Below are positions 1-8,600 of a stretch of 64,000 nucleotides of DNA, piece after piece (positions within the stretch are counted from its first letter, which is position 1; each line of letters opens with the position of its first letter). Source of the DNA: Tyzzerella sp. (lineage in GTDB: Bacteria; Bacillota; Clostridia; Lachnospirales; Lachnospiraceae); assembly GCA_017410145.1 (NCBI GenBank), contig JAFQRJ010000030.1, positions 62,001 to 126,000 of the forward strand, given 5' to 3'. The position numbers were made by a program, and so were the translations under genes. The notes beneath the pieces are model-generated. The model was given only the letters and a program-made list of their open reading frames with translations, was not told the DNA's origin and ran no database searches.

Positions 1-1893
1 TACACGGAGTGGCTTGGCACAGAGATAGTAAGTGGTGATGCTTGGGCTAAATTCGTAGAAGAAGATGTTTTAACTGCGAAACCACAGATTAAGTTGACAA
101 AAGATGCCGGGGGTAATGTTATTGTTCCGACAGATTCGACATCACTTCGTCTTGCAACGACAGTAGACGATTTGTTATATAGAAGAATTTCCTTCTATCT
201 TTCAAAAGAAACAGCAATAGATAGCGATACTTATAATGAAAATGAATTTAATACAGCTACAACCGATGAAAATGGAAGAATGGTGTATGAAAAACTGTAT
301 TACATTGGAGAGAACAAAGATACAACAGCAGGAACAGAAAGTTACAAACCGACTATCTTCTCATGGCAGTCAGATTACTTTAAGACATTTACATTGACAG
401 GTATTCCGGCTAGTGATTACAAGTTAAACATCAAAGTAGTTCCATACTGGATTACAATGGACGGAACGGAAGTACGAGGAAAAGAGTTGATTACTTGTGT
501 GGCTGATTATGTTCCGGGAATCAATACATCAGAGGCAGTTTCAATAGATTTTCTCGGAGAAAACACCATGCCGATTGCAGGCTACAACGGTCCGAACCGA
601 GCAACACATGCAACGGACACCATGTTGTTCCCAGACACCGTTACTGATGAGTATTTCAAAATGGTTGCAGATGCAGGAGTGAATGTCATTATCGGTACAA
701 ACCTAGATTATGCAGCAGACCCAGACATGGTGAAGGATGCATTGGCATTGGGTGAAAAATATGGTATTGGAATTTATGTAAAGGATAGTAGCATTTATAA
801 CATGAAAACAGCAGATGCTGTAAGAGCCCAGATTTCAAACTATTCGAATTATGAATCGTTTGCCGGAATGTTCATTGTGGATGAGCCGGGAACAGAGAGT
901 TTTCTAAAAAATACTGAGAATGGATATGCTCCTGACTATACATTGTTAGTGGGAATTTTAGAAGGTTTGGGTATCACATATTATGCAAACATGTATCCGA
1001 TTGTAGATGCAGACAAAGAATGGTGGGAAAATATATTTGGTGCACAAGGTATCAATGATACGGACAAAAATGCTTATAAAACATATATTAGCGAGTTCAA
1101 TAGTGCGCTGAATACGAAGGTGATGTCATATGATTATTATCCATTTGATGAGAAACGAAAGAATGATAGTGGTGAATATGATTTGAGTCTGTACTTCTGG
1201 AACATGGCAACTGTCCGTGAACAAGCTCAACTTCTTAACAAGCCATTCTGGGCATATGTGCAGGCCGGTTCACAGTGGAATGATGAACAAAACTATATGA
1301 CATCTACAACACCGTATTATCCGAGTGAGTCACAGTTTAACTGGAATCTAAACACTTCGCTTGCATTTGGTGCGCAGGGTATTCAGTATTTTCCACTTGT
1401 TCAAGTGAACTACTATGCATATGGCTCTGATGCAGCGCATTGGGATTTTGAGCGTAACGGTCTAATCGGTGCATGGGGCAACAAGACACAGTGGTATGAT
1501 TATGCACAAGATGCTAACGCACATATTGCAGCAATTGACAGTGTCCTGATGAATTCATATAGCGAACAAATTATTGCCAGTGGTAGTGCACAAAGTACTA
1601 CAAGTGGATTAACAGATGTGACAACAGATGCATCATACGGAGTATTGAAGACTGTATCTGGGGATGCTCTGGTTGGATACTTTGATTATTGTGGTAAGAC
1701 AGCTCTCTATGTTGTGAATTACCAGATGTTTGAAGGAGAAGCGACAACGACTCAGAATGTTACATTGTCATTTGATAGTGCACATAACATCACAAAGATT
1801 GAAAATGCAGAGACAACGAAAATAAGTGAAAATACAGATACTTTAACGCTGACTATGGAACCAGGAGAAGGTATTCTCCTCGTAATCGAGTAA
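1..1893 (+). CDS. TIM-barrel glycoside hydrolase-like protein, 5'-truncated by window edge
   Basis: The reading frame is open from base 1 to the TAA at 1891-1893, so the N-terminus lies outside the window and 630 residues are visible. The N-terminal third looks like beta-sandwich sequence. The middle (from about 'PIAGYNGPNRATHATD') reads like a (beta/alpha)8 barrel: strands such as 'GVNVIIGTN', 'GIGIYVKD', 'FAGMFIVDEPG', 'VMSYDYYPFD' and 'KPFWAYVQAG' follow each other at barrel-like spacing. The Glu of 'FIVDEPG' sits where clan GH-A-like enzymes carry a catalytic acid. A C-terminal beta domain ends in 'PGEGILLVIE', common at the end of such hydrolases. I cannot assign a numbered family. It precedes a small peptide gene and a sugar-binding lipoprotein, so a role in extracellular glycan breakdown is inferred. 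Confidence 0.75.
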   Translation, partial: YTEWLGTEIVSGDAWAKFVEEDVLTAKPQIKLTKDAGGNVIVPTDSTSLRLATTVDDLLYRRISFYLSKETAIDSDTYNENEFNTATTDENGRMVYEKLYYIGENKDTTAGTESYKPTIFSWQSDYFKTFTLTGIPASDYKLNIKVVPYWITMDGTEVRGKELITCVADYVPGINTSEAVSIDFLGENTMPIAGYNGPNRATHATDTMLFPDTVTDEYFKMVADAGVNVIIGTNLDYAADPDMVKDALALGEKYGIGIYVKDSSIYNMKTADAVRAQISNYSNYESFAGMFIVDEPGTESFLKNTENGYAPDYTLLVGILEGLGITYYANMYPIVDADKEWWENIFGAQGINDTDKNAYKTYISEFNSALNTKVMSYDYYPFDEKRKNDSGEYDLSLYFWNMATVREQAQLLNKPFWAYVQAGSQWNDEQNYMTSTTPYYPSESQFNWNLNTSLAFGAQGIQYFPLVQVNYYAYGSDAAHWDFERNGLIGAWGNKTQWYDYAQDANAHIAAIDSVLMNSYSEQIIASGSAQSTTSGLTDVTTDASYGVLKTVSGDALVGYFDYCGKTALYVVNYQMFEGEATTTQNVTLSFDSAHNITKIENAETTKISENTDTLTLTMEPGEGILLVIE

Positions 1894-1915
1894 TTCGGGA
1901 TTGGAGGGAGATAGC

Positions 1916-2059
1916 ATGATGAATTATCAAGAGCCAGAAATGGAAATTATTAGATTTGAGTCAGTCAGTGTCATTACAGATTCAACATTGTATGTACCAG
2001 GAGATGGAACAAACACAGGAGGTGGCACATCAGAAGGTACTGGCTGGGGTGGATTTTAA
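1916..2059 (+). CDS. Small acidic peptide with YxxPxM motif (47 aa)
   Basis: This short frame starts at ATG 1916 (a second ATG follows at 1919), 5-6 bases after GGAGGGAG, and stops with TAA at 2057-2059. The product begins 'MMNYQEPEMEIIRFESVSVI' and ends in a Gly/Thr-rich tail finishing 'GTGWGGF'. It has no signal peptide, membrane segment or cysteine. Two other peptides of similar size and layout occur in this window at 53182 and 59143; all share Y-x-x-P-x-[LMF], then an aliphatic pair, an N/R-x-F and an acidic Ser/Thr segment. The strong ribosome binding site, start and tight spacing to the upstream hydrolase support real translation. The function is unknown. The Y-x-x-P-x-L element resembles the leader motif bound by RRE domains in lasso-peptide pathways, but no modification gene is visible. 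Confidence 0.7.
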   Translation: MMNYQEPEMEIIRFESVSVITDSTLYVPGDGTNTGGGTSEGTGWGGF

Positions 2060-2084
2060 TTAGGTAACACATTTATATTGGACG

Positions 2085-2112
2085 GGGCAGTAGAAAAATT
2101 TTTCTGTTGCCC
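2085..2112 (+). terminator. Long intercistronic hairpin, possible partial terminator
   Basis: GGGCAGTAGAAAAA pairs with TTTTTCTGTTGCCC (two G:U pairs) to give a long hairpin followed by TTTCC. It lies between the small peptide gene and the binding-protein gene at 2163. It could terminate part of the transcript or protect an mRNA end. The downstream U run is short, so termination would be weak. Confidence 0.5.
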
Positions 2113-2162
2113 TTTCCGAGCATAAAGAAATATGACAAAAATATATAAAAAGGAGAGGTACA

Positions 2163-3761
2163 ATGAAAACAAAAAAGATTTTATGCATGATACTTTCTTT
2201 CATCATGGCAATGCTTACGTTAAGTGGATGTGGCTCGAATAAGACTGGTTCTGAAGGAGAGCAAGCAAATAATTTGGAAATTTATATTTTAGATGCTGGA
2301 TATGGTACCGAGTGGTTGAAAGACATTAAAGATGCCTTTGCAAAGGAAAGTTGGGTTCAAGAAAAATATCCGAATTTGCAGATTGATATTTCAACCAATG
2401 CAGAACAATCTTTTGCAGAAGGTAAAATCACTGCGGGTGCGAAGGCGAATGATTTTGACATACTTTTTGGCGTTAATTTACAAACTTTATTCGGCAAACG
2501 AGGTTCAGATAAACAACCGTATCTTGCTGATTTGACGGACGTGTATGAGGGAACAGTTCCGGGAGAAGAAGTGAAAGTTGGCGATAAACTTTTAGAAAGT
2601 GCAAAGATTGCAAACCAATATACCGATTTGAGTGGAGAAGCTCATTACTATTCACTGCCATGGGCAGGTGGTCTTGCAGGTGTTTTATACAATGCAGATC
2701 TGCTTGCTGAATATGGTGAAGTTCCTGTGACAACAGATCAGATGCTTGCGATCATGGCAAAAATCACAAAAGATAGAGGTTACTCAATTATTCAGTCTAG
2801 TAATGGTACAGATGGTGCATGTTATTGGGAGCATTTATACCCAACATGGTGGGGACAATATGAGGGCTATGAAGGATACATGAGTTTCTGGAATGGTCAA
2901 GTAAATGGAGAATATTCAAAGGATATTTTCAAACAACAAGGAAGATTAGAGTCATTAAAAACATTGGAAAAAGTTCTAGGAACAAAAAGTAAGAATTTGT
3001 ATGAAAGTTCGAATGCTTTGTCTTTCATGGAAGCACAGACAAACTTCTTAATGGGTAACGGAGTATTTATGGCTTGTGGTGACTGGTTTGATCGTGAAAT
3101 GAGTGTTGTAAAAGAAGGACTGAAAAAAGAAGGATATGATTTTGATATTCAAATGATGAAGACTCCGGTTATTAGCTCAATTATTAACAAAACACCATCT
3201 ATCAAAGATGATGCGACTTTAGCAGCAGTTATTAAGGCAGTAGATAATGGGGAAACAAGCTATGCAGATGTAACGGCAGAAGATTTTGCAATCATAGCTG
3301 AGGCACGTCAGATTGTATTCTCAGTAGGAAACTTACATAACGCAGTGGTTCCAGAATATTCAACATCAAAAGATCTTGCAAAAGATTTCCTTCGCTATTT
3401 AGCAACTGATACAGCAAATGAAATTTATGCAAAACAAACTGGTGGCTCAGGTATGTTCTACAAATATGATTTACAGGCAAAAAACCCTGATTTATACAAG
3501 ACACTTTCAGGAACTGCAAGAATGAGAGCAGACTTTTTCAGCAATTCCATTTATCCGGCAAAGGTTTTACCTAGCCCTAATAACTTTAACTTATTTATTT
3601 ACGGTGGTGTTCGTCCATTAAATGCAACACAGTCAAACCAATTTGAAATTTTGTTTACACAGAAAAATCCGAAAACCGCACAGGAAATCTTTGATGCAGA
3701 TATCAAATATTGGAGTGATTCAGTTTGGTCAACCGTACTTGTAAATATCGGTGCAAACTAG
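2163..3761 (+). CDS. ABC transporter sugar-binding lipoprotein
   Basis: The 532-residue product starts with a lipoprotein signal peptide: 'MKTKKILCMIL', a hydrophobic stretch and the lipobox 'LTLSGC', so the mature protein should be anchored by its lipidated Cys. The rest has the pattern of a family 1 extracellular solute-binding protein: 'LEIYILDAGYGTEWLKDI' near the start, 'FDILFGVN' in the first lobe, and 'SNGTDGACYWEHLYPTWWG' in the binding region. ATG 2163 follows AAAAGGAGAGG. No permease or ATPase genes lie beside it in this window, so its transporter must be upstream or elsewhere. It sits between hydrolase genes, so it probably captures oligosaccharides released by them. The ligand is not predictable. 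Confidence 0.85.
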   Translation: MKTKKILCMILSFIMAMLTLSGCGSNKTGSEGEQANNLEIYILDAGYGTEWLKDIKDAFAKESWVQEKYPNLQIDISTNAEQSFAEGKITAGAKANDFDILFGVNLQTLFGKRGSDKQPYLADLTDVYEGTVPGEEVKVGDKLLESAKIANQYTDLSGEAHYYSLPWAGGLAGVLYNADLLAEYGEVPVTTDQMLAIMAKITKDRGYSIIQSSNGTDGACYWEHLYPTWWGQYEGYEGYMSFWNGQVNGEYSKDIFKQQGRLESLKTLEKVLGTKSKNLYESSNALSFMEAQTNFLMGNGVFMACGDWFDREMSVVKEGLKKEGYDFDIQMMKTPVISSIINKTPSIKDDATLAAVIKAVDNGETSYADVTAEDFAIIAEARQIVFSVGNLHNAVVPEYSTSKDLAKDFLRYLATDTANEIYAKQTGGSGMFYKYDLQAKNPDLYKTLSGTARMRADFFSNSIYPAKVLPSPNNFNLFIYGGVRPLNATQSNQFEILFTQKNPKTAQEIFDADIKYWSDSVWSTVLVNIGAN

Positions 3762-3772
3762 AGGTGATTGAT

Positions 3773-5614
3773 ATGAAAAAAATATGTTCTATCGTATTTT
3801 GTAGTATGTTTCTTCTATTGCTTGCATCTTGTGGAAGTGGGGAAGAAGCGAAAACGGAGATAACAGTGGAAGGCGTCAAATTCTGGAGTATTGAGAATAC
3901 TCAAAATATAATGCGTGATGATGCGGCACCAGAAGATGCAACTATGGAATTGAAATTAGATTGTATTAAGGGTGAGACAGAGTCAATTCAGTTGATGATT
4001 AAACCAGAATCCGATGTATCAAAATATACGGTTACCGTGGAAGACTTAAAGAATAAAAAAGCGGATGCTGTGATACCAAGCAGCGAGATAGAGATTTTTG
4101 CTGAACGATACATTGAAACGAAAAATTCATCCTATACCAACCCGATTACAACGTATATGTATCCAGGTTGGTATCCGGATGCATTGATTCCGATTGACCG
4201 TTCAGAAAAGCGAAGAGAGAATAACATTAAGGCAGATAACAATCAAGGCATCTGGTTTAATGTAAATGTTCCGTCTGATGCGGCTGCCGGTGAATATGTA
4301 GGAAATGTAATTGTTACTATTGATGACCAAGTACAAAAGATTCCGATGACGCTTAAGGTATACGACTTAACAATGCCGAATGAAATTCATGCGACAAGTT
4401 CATTTGGAGTTTGGTATGATTACATTTCTTACGGCGAAGGAGACAAGGTCAACGATAAAACCTATGAAAATTATTATTGGTTCTTAGCAAACAAACGTGC
4501 TACACCTTGTGAATTGCCGACTAGCGGATATACAAATTTAACAGAGTATGCGGATTATCTTGTTGATTTTGTTAAGAATGATATAGTTTCCGGTTACAAT
4601 TTGCCTTACAGAAGTCAAAGAGTAAATGGTGTGGATTTGCTTGATAAACAGTATCAAATCGATGTCTTAACAGCGATTATCAACAAAAATATTGAACTGC
4701 GAAAAGCAGGAGATGCAGAAATTAATCTTTTAGACAAGGCTTATCTGTATGCATGGAAGATTACGGATGAACCACAGGCGAGTCAGGCGCAGCAGATCAA
4801 AGACTGTGACCGAATTTTTACAGAAGCTAAGAAAGCAGTTGAGCCGATACTTGCGGATTATCCGGATTTACTTAAGAGTCTTCAGAATATTCGCCATGTT
4901 GTTACTGTGATAGAGTATGACACTGTTTTTGCAGGAGATGAGACAACCGGTGGAGTTCAAACATGGTGTCCACAGATTAACGAGTTTGGAATAGAAGATT
5001 TCAAGCAAATTATGCAGGACAGACGTGCGAACAGCACAAGAATGAACGGAGAGGACTTCTGGTGGTATAACTGTATCAGTCCAGGAAATCCATATCCGAC
5101 ATACCAAATTGATGATAATTTAATTTCATCTCGTATTATGAGATGGATGCAACATGACTTTGATGTAACAGGTACATTATATTGGTGTGTAAATTTCTAT
5201 TATAAATGCGATGATTTTGAAAAGGGAACTTATAGTGTTCGTGATGTGTGGAACGATCCTGCTTCATTTGAAACGGTCAACGGAGATGGACAGTTAGTAT
5301 ATCCGGGAAGTTTATATGGATTAGACACTCCAATTTCCACGCTGCGATTAGAGTCTATTCGTGAAGGAAATGAAGATTACGAATATCTCTGGATGTTTGA
5401 ACAGAAAATCAATGAGTTAAATAAGAAGAATAACACTACATATAATTCGGATGAAATACTAGATTGTTTTTACAAACAGATTTTCCAAGGTGTTATTCCT
5501 AAAACAGATGCTGCTACATTCAAAACAGTTCGTACCGATGTTTTGACGTTATTAGAGAAACTCTATAACGATGAAACAGAAGCAATCAAAGACATTGATA
5601 AATTGCTTCAATAA
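3773..5614 (+). CDS. Secreted GH123-like (DUF4091) glycoside hydrolase lipoprotein
   Basis: The product has 613 residues. I chose ATG 3773, 7 bases after GAGGTG, because it gives a lipoprotein signal peptide ('MKKICSIVFCSMFLLLLASC'); the frame is open further upstream but overlaps the previous gene. An N-terminal beta-sandwich is followed by a barrel domain ending with 'LRLESIREGNEDYEYLWM', the signature of the DUF4091/GH123 catalytic domain. The Asp-Glu pair in 'KITDEPQ' (about D332-E333) matches the catalytic pair of GH123 beta-N-acetylgalactosaminidases, which use substrate-assisted catalysis. The enzyme is expected on the outer face of the membrane, next to the binding protein encoded just upstream. 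Substrate specificity beyond the superfamily is uncertain. A second, cytoplasmic-type member of the superfamily lies at 15803. Confidence 0.8.
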   Translation: MKKICSIVFCSMFLLLLASCGSGEEAKTEITVEGVKFWSIENTQNIMRDDAAPEDATMELKLDCIKGETESIQLMIKPESDVSKYTVTVEDLKNKKADAVIPSSEIEIFAERYIETKNSSYTNPITTYMYPGWYPDALIPIDRSEKRRENNIKADNNQGIWFNVNVPSDAAAGEYVGNVIVTIDDQVQKIPMTLKVYDLTMPNEIHATSSFGVWYDYISYGEGDKVNDKTYENYYWFLANKRATPCELPTSGYTNLTEYADYLVDFVKNDIVSGYNLPYRSQRVNGVDLLDKQYQIDVLTAIINKNIELRKAGDAEINLLDKAYLYAWKITDEPQASQAQQIKDCDRIFTEAKKAVEPILADYPDLLKSLQNIRHVVTVIEYDTVFAGDETTGGVQTWCPQINEFGIEDFKQIMQDRRANSTRMNGEDFWWYNCISPGNPYPTYQIDDNLISSRIMRWMQHDFDVTGTLYWCVNFYYKCDDFEKGTYSVRDVWNDPASFETVNGDGQLVYPGSLYGLDTPISTLRLESIREGNEDYEYLWMFEQKINELNKKNNTTYNSDEILDCFYKQIFQGVIPKTDAATFKTVRTDVLTLLEKLYNDETEAIKDIDKLLQ

Positions 5615-5641
5615 TGAATTGAGAAAATAAGGAGGTACAAT

Positions 5642-8600
5642 ATGTTGAAAACAAAATGGAAAAAGATTTTACTTGTTACGGTTCCGACTCTTGTTGTCTT
5701 TGGACTAGTTTTATTTCTATTATTTTGGTTCAAGTCAAAGAATACAACGGGTAATGTATTAAAAGTAGAATTTTCCGAAACGATTCCAGATGCAGAACTT
5801 GGTGTGGAATACGACTTTGAGCCTTATATATTGAAACAAGAGGATACAGAGTATTCGATGACGGCACAGTACCTGGATGATAATTTTGAATACCAAGATC
5901 TTGAAGTGGATGGATTTAAGTTTACACAGAATGAACTTTCTGACGTTTATATTACAGTAAATGCAAAACGTGGTGAGCTGACTGCCACAGGAGAAGTGAC
6001 TGTTAAAGTCGTGACGAATCCGGACCCGATTGACAAATGGCAAGTTAGTGTATGGTCAGAAGGTGGATTTACAAAGAAACTGAATACAGACCCACAATAT
6101 CTTGCTTCTGAGGAATCAAATTCTTCTATTAAAGTTGAATATATGGGGAATGGGATACTAGGAACACCGCTTTCTATCTTCCCGTTATTGGATTTTGACA
6201 CAGATAAATATATTTCCGTAGAAGATTGGAGTAATGCAGTTCTTACATTTGATGTTTACAATCCGATGGATGAAGAAATTACATTTGGAATGCTTATAAA
6301 ACATCAAGCGTTAGAGGTAAATACTCATTTTGCGCAAAACCCGCAATTCGTGGCTGCACCAAAGCAATGGACGCACGTTGAGTACTCATATCGCTCAATG
6401 TCGGTTACAGAAAACTTTGTATTTGATGAAGAATTTGAAAATTCAGACCACAATATTGTTCAGGTAACATATAGCGGTGCGACAGAAGATGAGTCGGCTT
6501 ATGTATATTCATTCTATGTAGATAATCTTGATATTTGTGATTATGATGCGGAAAGATTCCCAGACTTGGATATCAATATCTATAATGAACATAAGGATTT
6601 CTTGTCTTCAGATGATGCAATGGCAGTGTTCGTAAATAATGTTGCAATCAAAGATGCAATAGCAGCAACAAAATCAACGGAAAAAGTGTCTGAATATAGC
6701 AGACAATCCGTTAAAATTACACTTTCAAATACGGGAAAAGCTGCCACTGCAATGGTTCACTCATTTATCGGAGGTAACCCTACCGGATGGAAACCTTTGG
6801 ATATTACAAATGCTTCTTTGAGTATTGACGTGTTGCCTATCAATGCGGATAATAAAATGACTATCAGATTTGAGTCGGATTACAATGTATTTGGACGAGA
6901 TATCGTCATTGACTTAGGTGATAATACAAGTGGAAAAGGCTGGACATGTACGAAGTTATCCAATGGTTGGTATCGCGTTTCGCTAGATGTGAAAGATGCG
7001 GATATCGGTTCGGCTATGGTAGAAAGTGATTTCATTCGTTGTATGCGTATGTATTTTTCAAATAATGCAGCTACAGCAGGGAAAGCATCTGTTGTGTACC
7101 TAGATAATTTGAATATGACAGGTTATACAACGACACCACATCCTTTGGACGAAGATAATGCATGGGATACGATGTCGCCATATACCAAGATTGAAAAAGA
7201 TGACATTGTTTCTCAAGATGACGATACAAGAGTATTGATTGATGGTAAGGAATTACCAAAGGATAAAGTGAATCATCAGAAAGCAGTTGTTAGTAAAGAT
7301 AGTTTGATGGCTCTTAAAGTTACAATGTCAGAAAATGGTAAGAAAGTTAATGCAGAAACCAGATTCACAATTGGTGGACACTATGTTGGATGGAAACCAA
7401 TTGACATTACAAATGCTACATTTAGTTTGGACGTTAAAGTAGTCAATGCAGATTCAACAGTTGTGTTAAAATTTGAGTCAGATGATAATCTGTTTGGAAA
7501 TGACATTAAGGTATTGCTTGGAAAGAATACAAGTGGAGCAGGTTGGACATGCAAGGAATTAGGCGATGGTTGGTACAGAATATCAGTAATCCCGAAAAAT
7601 GCTAATGTTGAGTGGGGAATGTTCAAACTTGATTTTGTAAAATACTTACGTGTATGCACAACTAATAGTAGTGCAACATCCGGAGAGTCTGCAGTATATT
7701 TGGATAATCTTAAAATGAGTGGACACAAAAAGACATCGGTGAAATTACAGTCGAAAGAACCATGGTTGACACCATCTCCTTATACAGCAATCGAGGATGG
7801 AGACCTTATTAATCTTACAATAGAACAATGTAACATGGATAAAGCTGTAATGGATAGAAACGTGTTGAGCGATCATAGTGCACAGTCACTTCGACTTGAG
7901 CAGAATTCTGGCAAGGAAGATTCTATTCAATGGTCTGCAGTATTCATTTCTGAATTGAACAATTGGAAAGGTGTAGATCTACGTGGAAAGGTTATTTCTT
8001 TTGACCTTAAGACAGAAAACTATAATAGTTGGGTAGGAATTAATATAGAACATACGGAACAAGGAATGCTCGAGGGTGTTTATTTCAATCCAACAGTAGG
8101 TGCAAAAGACAGTCGCTATGAATGTGTTGCACTGTCAAATGGCTGGACTCGTGTCTATGTGTATGTAGAATCTGCATGGGGTGATTACTGCGACTCGGTG
8201 TATAAGATTATGTATACAACCAACACAGAAGGTTCTAACAAAGAAAAAGCGTGTGCGATAAACATAGACAACCTAAAACTTTTGCCAGGTGATGAGAAAC
8301 AAGATGCGTCAAATGTATACTCGGAAATTGCAGACGGCAGCTTAACTGGTTTGACATTTGACCATTCAGTACAATATGGCGATAGCTTTAAATCATTGAA
8401 ACTCACCCTAACTTCGAAGAATGAAGAGACATGGGGATGCGCTGACTTGCAGATAGCAGAACTTACGAGTTGGAAGCCAGTTAATCTCAAAGGGAAAACG
8501 ATTTCCTTTGACGTGAAAACAGTCAATGCAGGTAATATTGGTATTGCACTTGAAACACCAGGTTATGGCATGTCAGAATATGTGTGGATTGATTTAGCGG

